Shown here piece by piece: positions 51,301 through 58,218 of a stretch of 58,218 nucleotides of DNA (its first letter is position 1; each line of letters opens with the position of its first letter). The stretch is taken from NCBI GenBank assembly GCA_050184225.1, contig JBFXAN010000022.1, positions 1-58,218 on the forward strand. Reading direction: 5' to 3'. This DNA is from JBFXAN01 sp050184225 (lineage in GTDB: Bacteria; Chloroflexota; Dehalococcoidia; CAUJGQ01). The notes under the pieces are model-generated. The model saw nothing but the letters and a program-made list of their open reading frames with translations, did not search any database and had not been told where the DNA came from. Both the position numbers and the translations under genes were made by a program.

Positions 51301-52203
51301 CTAGCTCCGTAACCGCGGGTCCAGTACGTCCCGCAACGCATCCCCAAAGATGTTGATGCCGAAGATCACCAGGCTGATCGCCAGACCCGGAAAGATCGCC
51401 ATCCACGGCGCCACGGTCATGAACCGCCGGCTCGGTCCGCTGAGCATGCCCCCCCAGCTCGGCGACGGCGGCGGAATCCCCAATCCAAGGAACGACAGCG
51501 ACCCCTCGGCGACGATCGCCGCGCCACAGGTGATGCTCGCCAGCACGATCACCGGCGCCATCGTGTTGGGCAGAATGTGACGCAGCACGATCCGTGGCGC
51601 CGTTGCCCCAAGTAGTCGTGCCGCCGTGACGTAATCCTCCTGCTTCACCGTCAACACCACACCGCGCACGACGCGCGACGCCGTCGGTATCGATCCGACC
51701 GCGATCGCGATCAGCACGTTCCGCATGCTCGCACCGAGCATCGCCACCAGCGCCAGCGCCAGGATCAACCCCGGAAAGGCAAGCAGAATGTCCATCGACC
51801 GCTGGATCACGTTGTCCGCCCAGCCACCCGCATACCCGGAGAGCAGTCCGAACAGCAGACCGAAGCCGACCCCCAGCACCGTGGCGGCGACGCTGACATA
51901 GATCGAGATCCGGGCGCCGTAGACGATCCGGCTGAACAGGTCGCGGCCGATGTTGTCGGTCCCCATCCAGTGACCCACCTGCGGCGACAGCAGCCGCGCC
52001 CCGGCGATCGACTCCTGCGGGTCGTACGGCGCGATCACCGGCGCCAGCGCGGCGACGACGATCAGCATGAGCACGATCCCCGCCCCAAACGCGCCGAACG
52101 GCTTGCGCTGCACGAACCGCACCGCCCCCCGATAGACCCGGCTCGGCAGTGTCGGGGCGTGCCGAGCAATCGCGGCGGTTTCGAGCACGCCGGAGTTAGC
52201 CAT
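51301..52203 (-). CDS. ABC transporter permease, DppC/OppC-type
   Basis: Protein of 300 residues with an N-terminal helix (about 37-58), the DPP/OPPC N-domain sequence APYDPQES and HWMGTDNIGRDLFSRIVYGARISI, about five further helices and the EAA loop TAARLLGATAPRIVLRHILPN (shown in part: ARLLGATAPRIVLRHI). It overlaps the dppB-type gene by eight bases and is followed by its binding protein. Two partial homologues mark the window ends. No ATPase gene is in the operon, so the importer must use ATPases encoded elsewhere. Confidence 0.93.
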   Translation of the reverse strand: MANSGVLETAAIARHAPTLPSRVYRGAVRFVQRKPFGAFGAGIVLMLIVVAALAPVIAPYDPQESIAGARLLSPQVGHWMGTDNIGRDLFSRIVYGARISIYVSVAATVLGVGFGLLFGLLSGYAGGWADNVIQRSMDILLAFPGLILALALVAMLGASMRNVLIAIAVGSIPTASRVVRGVVLTVKQEDYVTAARLLGATAPRIVLRHILPNTMAPVIVLASITCGAAIVAEGSLSFLGLGIPPPSPSWGGMLSGPSRRFMTVAPWMAIFPGLAISLVIFGINIFGDALRDVLDPRLRS

Positions 52204-53140
52204 AGCGGATCCTCGGGTTCAGCAGCGCATAGGAAAGGTCGACCAGCAGGTTGATCACCGTGTAGAGGATGCCGAACATCAGCACGTTCGCCTGGATCAG
52301 CGGATAGTCACGCTGCGAGATCGCGTTCACCGTGAGGCTGCCGAAGCCGGGCAGGTTGAAGATCGTCTCCGTGATTACGGCGCCGGTGAGCAGGCCGCCG
52401 ACCAGCGCGCCGAACAGCGTCACCACCGGCACCATCGCGTTCTTCAGCGCGTGGGTCAGGATCACCCGGCGCGACGCCAGCCCCTTTGCCCAGGCCGTGC
52501 GGATGTAGTCCTGGCGCAGCACTTCGAGCAGCGAGGAGCGCGTCATCCGCATCAGTGCCGCCGACGACGATGCGCCGATCACGAGCGCCGGCAGCCAGAA
52601 CTGACCGAGGTTCTCCGCCGGCGCCTCCCAGATCGGGCGATACGTCACTGGCGGCACCCAACTGAACCAGATCGCGGGCAACACCACCGCCAGCGTCCCC
52701 AGCCAGAAGTTGGGCACCGACAGCGCCGTGATGCTGAGTGACCTGCCGAGGTAGTCCCAGATCGTGTCCTGCTTCACCGCCGAGAGGATGCCGATCGGCA
52801 CAGCCACGGCGACGGCGATGACCGAAGCGAGCAAACCAAGCTCGATCGTCACCGGCGCGGTCCGCCGGATCTCGTCGATCACCGGCTGGTTGGTCCAGAA
52901 CGATGTGCCGAAGTCGCCGCGGACCACGCCCGACACCCAGGAGAAGTATTGCTCGTGCAGCGGCCGGTCGAGCCCGAGCTTCTGCCGCAGTTCCTCTTTG
53001 GCCTGGGCCGTCGGGCTTTCGTCGAGCATCACCGACGCGGCGTCACCGGGGATGACGCGCATCACCAGGAAGACGGCGATCGTCAGCCCGATCAGCACGG
53101 GCACCATGTTGAGCAGACGCCGCATGACGTAGCGCTGCAT
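52196..53140 (-). CDS. ABC transporter permease, DppB/OppB-type
   Basis: Protein of 314 residues with six predicted helices. The N-terminus YVMRRLLNMVPVLIGLTIAV is the classic DppB start, followed by GLDRPLHEQYFSWVSGVVRGD-type sequence (GLDRPLHEQYFSWV) and the EAA loop DYIRTAWAKGLASRRVILTH. It is the first gene of the six-gene unit 53140-45928. The divergent LysR-type gene starts 241 bases away and is the likely regulator. Confidence 0.93.
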   Translation of the reverse strand: MQRYVMRRLLNMVPVLIGLTIAVFLVMRVIPGDAASVMLDESPTAQAKEELRQKLGLDRPLHEQYFSWVSGVVRGDFGTSFWTNQPVIDEIRRTAPVTIELGLLASVIAVAVAVPIGILSAVKQDTIWDYLGRSLSITALSVPNFWLGTLAVVLPAIWFSWVPPVTYRPIWEAPAENLGQFWLPALVIGASSSAALMRMTRSSLLEVLRQDYIRTAWAKGLASRRVILTHALKNAMVPVVTLFGALVGGLLTGAVITETIFNLPGFGSLTVNAISQRDYPLIQANVLMFGILYTVINLLVDLSYALLNPRIRYG

Positions 53141-53298
53141 GAACGCCCCCTCAGTCGCTCATTCGGCTCGGCGCCGTGCTCATCGATGTGAGGCAGCGCG
53201 GGATTGGTTGACGGCGGATGCGGACGGCTGGTGGCCGCCTCTTTCCCGTAGTGGCGGCCCGGTCCGTACGCTCTGTCTGATAGGTTCGGGTGCGGCCG

Positions 53299-53328
53299 TT
53301 CGACGGACAACACAGAAACGCCTATAGT
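53299..53328 (+). promoter_or_regulatory. Possible promoter of the LysR-type gene
   Basis: TTCGAC and TATAGT are separated by 18 bases, and the LysR-type start lies about 54 bases after the -10. The -10 is a good match, the -35 weak. The 53141-53381 gap should also hold the promoter and LysR sites for the divergent permease operon, which I could not place. Confidence 0.35.
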
Positions 53329-53381
53329 TGGTTCACACTTTCCGATGACACGCCCCGACCGCCGCCGCCAAGGACGCGACG

Positions 53382-54374
53382 ATGAACCTCCAACAGCTCA
53401 AGAGCTTTCGCGTCGCGGCTGAACGGGGCAGCTTCAGCAAGGCGGCCGAGGAACTCTACCTCAGCCAGCCGACGATTTCACTGCACGTCCGCAACCTCGA
53501 ACAAGAACTGGGTGTCGAGTTGTTCGAGCGCGGTGGCCGGCACACGCGCCTGTCCGACGCCGGTGAGGTCGTCCTCAAGTACGCGAATCAGTTCGAGGGC
53601 CTGCTCGCGTCGATGCAGCAGCAGCTCTCGTCCGTGAGCACGGCGGTGCAGAGCGTGGCCATCGGCACCAGCCCCTCTGGGGCCAACCGGTGGCTGCCGA
53701 AAATCCTGCGGGACTTCCGCCAGATCGCCCCCGATGTATCGGTGCGCGTCGCCGTCATGCCCCCGCATGCGGTCGCCGAGCAACTGATCCGCGGCACGCT
53801 CGATTTCGGTCTGCTCTCCCGTGCGCTGATCACCGAGGGTATCGCCGCCGTGCCGCTCAAGCGGGTGCCGTTGCTCCTCGTCTGCGCCCCACACCACCCG
53901 CTGGCACACGAGACCTTCGCAACACCGCTGGAGATCGCGCGGCACGCCTTCGTCGTGCTCGCGCCGCCGTCCGAAGCCTACAACCTCGTCCACGTCTGGG
54001 CGTCAACGCAGGGGATACGGTTGAACGTCGCCGTCGAGATCGAGAGCCACGACGGCGTGAAGGAGGCGGTGCTCAACGGCGTCGGGCTTGCCTTCCTGCC
54101 CCAGGATCTGGTTCAGCGGTATATCGACGCGGGACAGCTCACCACGATCGACACGGACGGCCTCCCCCTGATGCATGTGATGTGCATCGCCTACCGCGCC
54201 TTCGATGCGCTCTCCGAGCCGGCCGTCCGGTTTCTTGAGACGATGCGCGCGCGCCAGGCGCCCGACCTGGCGCAACTCCTCTGGCGTCCGGGCGCATCGC
54301 CCGCCACCGATCAGAACGGGTCGGATACCAAGGTGAACGGTCACGCGGCGGGCATCAGCAGCCCGGCAACGTAG
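53382..54374 (+). CDS. LysR family transcriptional regulator
   Basis: Protein of 330 residues. The N-terminal winged HTH is clear: MNLQQLKSFRVAAERGSFSKA, then SQPTISLHVRNLEQELGVELFER (shown in part: PTISLHVRNLEQELG). The C-terminal ligand domain has GTSPSGANRWLPKILRDF and LDFGLLSRALITEG. A hydrophilic tail follows at about 310. It is divergent from the permease operon and probably senses its substrate or a CoA-pathway intermediate. Its last 34 bases overlap the convergent TetR-type gene. Confidence 0.93.
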   Translation: MNLQQLKSFRVAAERGSFSKAAEELYLSQPTISLHVRNLEQELGVELFERGGRHTRLSDAGEVVLKYANQFEGLLASMQQQLSSVSTAVQSVAIGTSPSGANRWLPKILRDFRQIAPDVSVRVAVMPPHAVAEQLIRGTLDFGLLSRALITEGIAAVPLKRVPLLLVCAPHHPLAHETFATPLEIARHAFVVLAPPSEAYNLVHVWASTQGIRLNVAVEIESHDGVKEAVLNGVGLAFLPQDLVQRYIDAGQLTTIDTDGLPLMHVMCIAYRAFDALSEPAVRFLETMRARQAPDLAQLLWRPGASPATDQNGSDTKVNGHAAGISSPAT

Positions 54375-54964
54375 CCTTCCAGCACCTGCTCGATCGCATA
54401 CTGTCGTGTCGATGCGGTGGGATGACGCGCGTGCCGGCGAAGGAAGCTGTGCAATATACCGACGATCGCCGTCGCCGATGCTCTGGCGCAGAGCGGCCGG
54501 AACGCCCCGTCGGCGATCCCGTCCTCGATAATGTCCACCAGCCGCGCGGTCACGACCTGGTGATAGGTCGCTTCGAGCAGGGCTACAGTCGCCTGTGGCA
54601 GACCGAGTAACTCCCGCAGCACAAGCTGGCGTCCGGGTTCCTCGTCGAGCAGGAATGAGAGGTACGCGTCGGCGAATGCACCCAGGCGTACTGCCGGTGT
54701 CTCGGCGCCGATCAGCGCCGTCGACAGAGCCGTGTCCAGCGTAGCGAGTTGAACCCGAACCACCGCGCAAAAGAGGGCGGCCTTCGTCGGGAAGTGATGA
54801 TAGAGCAGCGGGTCGGTCACCCCCGCCGCTCTGGCGATCGCGCGGGTCGAGGCGCCCTGAAAACCTGCCTGGGCAAACGCGGCGGTTGCGGCAATCAACA
54901 ACCGCTCGCGTCCACCCACCGAACCCCGCGACGGGGCCAGATCCCGCGATCGTTGCCGTACCAT
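54341..54964 (-). CDS. TetR family transcriptional regulator
   Basis: Protein of 207 residues. The N-terminal HTH is typical: RERLLIAATAAFAQAGFQGAST, with RAIARAAGVTDPLLYHHFPTKAALF (shown in part: AIARAAGVTDPLLYHHF). The C-terminal effector domain has no clear ligand signature. It lies downstream of the alcohol dehydrogenase on the same strand (165-base gap with a palindromic repeat) and may regulate that unit or act elsewhere. Confidence 0.92.
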   Translation of the reverse strand: MVRQRSRDLAPSRGSVGGRERLLIAATAAFAQAGFQGASTRAIARAAGVTDPLLYHHFPTKAALFCAVVRVQLATLDTALSTALIGAETPAVRLGAFADAYLSFLLDEEPGRQLVLRELLGLPQATVALLEATYHQVVTARLVDIIEDGIADGAFRPLCARASATAIVGILHSFLRRHARHPTASTRQYAIEQVLEGYVAGLLMPAA

Positions 54965-55017
54965 ATCCCGCCCCCGATCTCACTCAGGGCGCAATTTCAG
55001 ATCACGCGCCGTGCGAA

Positions 55018-55099
55018 CCATGTCATCCTGAGCGCCCGCGAAGGATCTCGGACGCCGGTAAGCCACCGAGATCCGTCACCCCCTCAGGATGACAGCATG
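55018..55099 (+). repeat. Palindromic intergenic repeat
   Basis: ATGTCATCCTGAGCG... and GGATCTCGG on the left pair with CCGAGATCC and CAGGATGACAGCAT on the right. Sequences of the type TGTCATCCTGAGCG...GAAGGATCTC are widespread interspersed palindromes in bacterial genomes. It fills most of the TetR-dehydrogenase gap and could form the 3' end of the dehydrogenase transcript. Confidence 0.8.
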
Positions 55100-55128
55100 T
55101 GCTCGTATCCCGTGTCCCAGCTTCCCTC

Positions 55129-56202
55129 TCATGAGGGTAAGAGCACGCTCCTCGCCACGGTGCCGGCCTCCATGTCGGCGAACGCCTCGTTCACCTCGGC
55201 CAGCGGTCGCTGCTTTGACACCAATTCGTTGAGCAGGATCCGGCCGTCCATGTACAGGTCGATGATCCGGGGGATATCTGCCTGGATGCTGGCCGAGCCG
55301 TAGAGCGAGCCGATCAGCTTCTTCTCCTGAAGGAAGCCGCCCAGGGGAATGCTCACCTCTTCGCGGCCCAGGCCGACGACGACGGCCATGCCGCCCGGCC
55401 GGATCATGTCCCACGCCTGCCGCACCGTCACCGGTAGTCCGACGACTTCAAAGGCATAGTCGAGATGCCCGTCCGCCAGCTGCTGCACGGTCGTGACCGC
55501 GTTCTCGTTGGCGGAGTTGACCGCATGGGTCGCGCCGAACTGCTGGGCCAGTTCCAGCTTATAGGGCACGGTGTCGACGGCGATGATCCGATATGCGCCG
55601 GCGAGTTTCGCCCCCTGGATCACGTTGAGGCCGACGCCGCCGCAGCCGATCACGGCAACGGTCGAACCGGGCTTCACCTTCGCCGTGTTGATCGCCGCGC
55701 CGATCCCCGTCGTCACGCCGCAGCCGACCAGTCCGACGATATCGAGCGGCGCATCTTCCCGCACCTTGACGACGCCGCCGCGCGGCATGCAGGTGTATTC
55801 GGCGAAGCCGCCGACGCCGATGCCCTGGCGCACCGGCTTCCCGTCGAGCCGCAGCCGCGGGTTCGACCCACCGGCGCCGCGGTCGGGGAAGTCGGTGCGG
55901 TCGCAGATCTGGGGCAGGCCGCGCACGCAGTAGTAGCAGCGGCCGCAGGAGGGATGGAAGGCGCAGACGACGTGGTCGCCGGGCTGGAGGTCGTCCACGC
56001 CCTGACCGACCGCTTCGACGATCCCGGCGGCCTCGTGACCGAAGATCGCCGGCCCCGGCATCCGCGCCATCACGTGCAGGTCAGAGTGACAGACCCCACA
56101 GGCCGTCACCTTCACCAGCACCTCGCCCGCCTCCGGGCCGTTCAGATCGACATCCCGCACTTCCGTCGGTTGATCCAAGTTCTCGAAGACTGCCGCGCGC
56201 AT
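55129..56202 (-). CDS. Zinc-dependent alcohol dehydrogenase (MDR family)
   Basis: Protein of 357 residues. Catalytic zinc ligands are probably Cys38 (GVCHSD), His56 (GHEAAG) and the Cys in VGCGVTTG. Structural zinc is bound by Cys86, Cys89, Cys92 and Cys100 with the normal 3-3-8 spacing. The nucleotide motif is VIGCGGVGLNVIQGA. It belongs to the class III/Zn-ADH group related to formaldehyde- and aryl-alcohol dehydrogenases. It lies 62 bases behind the binding-protein gene on the same strand, so it may process a transported substrate. Confidence 0.93.
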   Translation of the reverse strand: MRAAVFENLDQPTEVRDVDLNGPEAGEVLVKVTACGVCHSDLHVMARMPGPAIFGHEAAGIVEAVGQGVDDLQPGDHVVCAFHPSCGRCYYCVRGLPQICDRTDFPDRGAGGSNPRLRLDGKPVRQGIGVGGFAEYTCMPRGGVVKVREDAPLDIVGLVGCGVTTGIGAAINTAKVKPGSTVAVIGCGGVGLNVIQGAKLAGAYRIIAVDTVPYKLELAQQFGATHAVNSANENAVTTVQQLADGHLDYAFEVVGLPVTVRQAWDMIRPGGMAVVVGLGREEVSIPLGGFLQEKKLIGSLYGSASIQADIPRIIDLYMDGRILLNELVSKQRPLAEVNEAFADMEAGTVARSVLLPS

Positions 56203-56264
56203 ATTGCTCTCCCTGTCACGTTGATCGGACGCCGGCGACGAGCGTCCGGCGCCCGATCGTGAGC

Positions 56265-57995
56265 CTACCGGTTCGGCATCGGATCAAACCAGGTGAACTC
56301 CCACTGACGATAGAAGTTGGAGTTCCCCATCTGCATCTGCTTGTAGTTGTTCAGCCGCTTGCGGTGCAACTCGATCGAGCCGGGCGAAACCAGCCAGACA
56401 TCCGGCGCCTCGTCGACCAGCAGCAACTGCAGCTCGCGTACGGTCTTCTTGCGCGCTTCTTCGTCGAACTCGCCCCGCTGCTTCGCCAGCAGCGCATCCG
56501 CCTGTGGGTTGTTGAAGTGAGTGTTGTTTGCCACTCCCTTTGAGTGGAAGTAGCTGTAAAGACCGCGATCCGGATCCTCCCACGACCAGTCCGAGTGTGA
56601 GGACATCTGATAGTCCTGGCCGCCGCGGTAGACCCGCTGCACCCAGGCGGCGTTCTCCATCTGGTTGATCTCGATCTCGAAACCGGCAGGCTTCATGATC
56701 TGCTGCACGATCTGGGCCAGCGTCGTCCCACCGTACTCCTGCGACACCGCCGTCTGGACCTTGATCGGATTGGTCGCGTTGTAGCCGGCGGCCTCCAGAA
56801 GCTGTTTGGCCTTGGCGAGGTCGGTCGCGGGCAGTTCCTCCTCCTTCAACCCCCAGACACTCGCCAGCGGCATTGGTGCCGCACGCTGCGCGAGACCGCC
56901 AAAGATCTTCCGGATCGCCTCGTAGTCGGACCCGTAAAGGAACGCCTGCCGCACCCGCTTGTCGTTGAACGGCGCCGCCGTCGTGTTGAAGTACGCCTTG
57001 TAACCGGAGTTGTTCGACCCTTCGCGCCGGATCTCTTCGACCTCCGGCACTGCCTTCTTCATCTCCTCAATCGTCTCGTACGGCACCGACGGCGGTGCGC
57101 CGCCCCAGATGTCCGTCTCGCCGGAGCGGAAGTTCGTCGCCCGCGCCGCCCGGTCCGGCACGACCCGCACAATCACGCGGTCGAAGAACGGTTGACCCTG
57201 ACGCCAGTACTCCTTGTTCTTCTCATAGCGCAGCGCCACACCACGCTGCCAATCGCGGAAGATGAACGGTCCCGTCCCCACGGCCTTCCGGTTGACATCA
57301 TCGGTCTCGCCCAGTTCCGGCGCCATGATGATGTTCCAGGTGTGGCCGACGTTGTTGATCAGCGCCGCGAATGGCTCGCGCGTCTTGAGCACGACCGTGT
57401 GGTCGTCCGGCGTCTCGATCGTTTCAATCGGCTCCATCGCCGAGCGCGTGCGGAGGTTGGGGTCGGAACCCTTCATCCGCTCGATGCTGTACTTCACATC
57501 GGCAGAGGTGAGGGCACGCCCGTTGACCGGCGCGATGTCGTGCCACTTGGCATTCTGCACCAGGTTGAACTTGTAGGTGGTCTGGTCCACCTGCTCCCAC
57601 GCCTGGGCCAACTCGCTCTCGATGAAGATCTTGCCTGGGTCCTTGACGAAGTCCTCCCAGCGACGCAGTAGGTGATTATAAGCCAGGTTCGCCGCATGCG
57701 CCGACCCCGGCGTCTCGGAGCGATGATTGTCGAGCGTGATCGGCTCGTCGCTCTGGTCATAGTTGAAGGTGCCGCCGCTCTTGGCGTTGGCAAGTTCCGC
57801 CGGCCGGGCGCTGTCCGCCGCCGCAGCGGTGCCGTTGCCGGAGCTACTGCTGCTACCGGCGCTGCTGTCGTCCGAGTCGCTATCGCCACCGCAGGCGATC
57901 GCGAACGCCGCCGCCAGTCCGGCGGTACCAGCGGCGCCGCGCAACAACGCCCGCCGGCCGACTGATCCACGCGTGCTGTTTAGCCTATAAGTCAC
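56265..57995 (-). CDS. ABC transporter solute-binding protein, SBP_bac_5 (right-end paralogue)
   Basis: Protein of 576 residues, close paralogue of the protein at 325-2064 (about four-fifths identical by eye). Signal: GRRALLRGAAG at about 13-23 with a twin-arginine pair, hydrophobic run and lipobox FAIAC with Cys35, then a Ser/Asp/Gly linker. Shared blocks are KWHDIAPVNGRA, PDDHTV, NVGHTWNIIMAPE and WRQGQPFFDRV. It follows a dppC end and a compact repeat, as the other copy does, so an entire permease-binding-protein unit was duplicated. The ligand is unknown; a dehydrogenase gene follows. Confidence 0.93.
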   Translation of the reverse strand: MTYRLNSTRGSVGRRALLRGAAGTAGLAAAFAIACGGDSDSDDSSAGSSSSSGNGTAAAADSARPAELANAKSGGTFNYDQSDEPITLDNHRSETPGSAHAANLAYNHLLRRWEDFVKDPGKIFIESELAQAWEQVDQTTYKFNLVQNAKWHDIAPVNGRALTSADVKYSIERMKGSDPNLRTRSAMEPIETIETPDDHTVVLKTREPFAALINNVGHTWNIIMAPELGETDDVNRKAVGTGPFIFRDWQRGVALRYEKNKEYWRQGQPFFDRVIVRVVPDRAARATNFRSGETDIWGGAPPSVPYETIEEMKKAVPEVEEIRREGSNNSGYKAYFNTTAAPFNDKRVRQAFLYGSDYEAIRKIFGGLAQRAAPMPLASVWGLKEEELPATDLAKAKQLLEAAGYNATNPIKVQTAVSQEYGGTTLAQIVQQIMKPAGFEIEINQMENAAWVQRVYRGGQDYQMSSHSDWSWEDPDRGLYSYFHSKGVANNTHFNNPQADALLAKQRGEFDEEARKKTVRELQLLLVDEAPDVWLVSPGSIELHRKRLNNYKQMQMGNSNFYRQWEFTWFDPMPNR

Positions 57996-58015
57996 GTTCT
58001 TCCCCCTCGAATTCT

Positions 58016-58068
58016 ACCTAACCCCCCGGCCCCCTTCCCTCGCAGGGAAGGGGGCCGGGGGTTAGGTC
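58016..58068 (-). repeat. Compact palindromic repeat, copy G
   Basis: ACCTAACCCCCCGGCCCCC plus TTCCCT pairs with AGGGAA plus GGGGGCCGGGGGTTAGGT, with one extra C in one arm and a three-base CGC loop. This 53-base hairpin is the same sequence as the outer arm and inner hairpin of copy A joined without the middle. It lies between the dppC stop and the binding-protein start, the same junction that holds the 157-base copy A at the left end. Confidence 0.9.
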
Positions 58069-58072
58069 GCGT

Positions 58073-58218
58073 TTACCGGCTGCCCCGCATACGCGGATCC
58101 AACACATCCCGCAGGGCATCGCCGAACAGGTTGAACCCCAACACCACCAGCGTGATCGCCGCCCCCGGAAACACTGCCAGCCACCACGCCGTCTCCATGA
58201 TGTAGATCGCATCGCCCG
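58073..58218 (-). CDS. ABC transporter permease, DppC-type (C-terminal fragment, right end)
   Basis: The last 47 residues, ending FGDALRDVLDPRMRGSR. It runs off the right edge. The DNA is identical over 127 bases to the fragment at the left edge, and only the last few residues differ (PRMRGSR here, PRLRGR there). It is the upstream partner of the binding-protein gene that follows on the minus strand. Confidence 0.85.
   Translation of the reverse strand, partial: GDAIYIMETAWWLAVFPGAAITLVVLGFNLFGDALRDVLDPRMRGSR
58092..58218 (-). repeat. Right copy of 127-bp terminal inverted repeat
   Basis: Exact reverse complement of positions 1-127. Outside the identity the two loci diverge, although both continue with the same gene order (dppC end, repeat element, SBP_bac_5). 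Confidence 0.85.

Noticed and set aside
1..58218. Terminal inverted repeats of a 58-kb transposon or linear element
   Set aside because: The repeat lies inside permease genes, is exactly 127 bases long and there is no transposase or integrase; an assembly end explains it better.

Overview
The window reads as one metagenome-style contig from a high-GC bacterium. Clues are the strong G/C third-position bias, GTG starts, Tat-type lipoprotein solute-binding proteins, several luciferase-like (LLM) flavin oxidoreductases, Uma2 nucleases, CaiB/BaiF CoA-transferases and many GC-rich palindromic repeats. I infer Chloroflexota, possibly near Thermomicrobia/Sphaerobacter; no rRNA, tRNA or other phylogenetic marker is present, so this is tentative. 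No CRISPR array, prophage or intact insertion sequence was seen. No gene-free stretch exceeds 300 bases; the longest gaps (23070-23353 and 25269-25553) hold hairpins and one arm of an inverted repeat. The first and last 127 bases are exact reverse complements, which looks like an assembly-graph end rather than a transposon.

Layout. 1-6.5 kb: end of a DppC-type permease, its binding protein, a cupin, a DrrAB-like ABC exporter, a lactonase-like metallo-hydrolase and a CMD-family protein. 6.6-13 kb: hydroxyisobutyrate-type dehydrogenase, two LLM oxidoreductases, a HpaB-type aromatic hydroxylase and an intradiol ring-cleavage dioxygenase, which suggests aromatic catabolism. 13-16 kb: Uma2 genes, a decayed DUF433/DUF5615 toxin-antitoxin pair and a MetE-like methyltransferase. 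16-26 kb: crotonase, MFS exporter, PmbA/TldE-like protein, OsmC, LLM, a second MetE-like enzyme, and a methyltransferase gene bracketed by 24-bp inverted repeats. 26-32 kb: tandem type-B carboxylesterases, then an AraC regulator divergent from an NmrA-like gene and a DUF1772 gene. 32-37 kb: a minus-strand run of TetM-like GTPase, MFS pump, methyltransferase and APH-family kinase that resembles an antibiotic-resistance operon. 37-45 kb: secreted protein, FAD oxidase, an HD-GYP/LuxR protein and a heterodimeric ABC exporter with one degenerate ATP site. 45-53 kb: a toxin-antitoxin pair, then a six-gene minus-strand unit (two permeases, binding protein, crotonase, two CaiB/BaiF CoA-transferases) with a divergent LysR gene, read as uptake plus CoA-dependent catabolism of an unknown carboxylate. 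54-58 kb: TetR regulator, zinc alcohol dehydrogenase, and a close paralogue of the first binding protein after a second DppC end.

The most unusual signal is a composite GC-rich palindromic repeat present in about eight copies. Two copies lie in frame inside the two adjacent CaiB/BaiF genes and would add roughly 50-57 residues to each protein. Other copies abut start codons and may supply the Shine-Dalgarno sequence. Comparing the two duplicated dppC/binding-protein junctions shows a 53-bp compact form at one and a 157-bp composite form at the other. At least five further, unrelated palindromes lie between genes.
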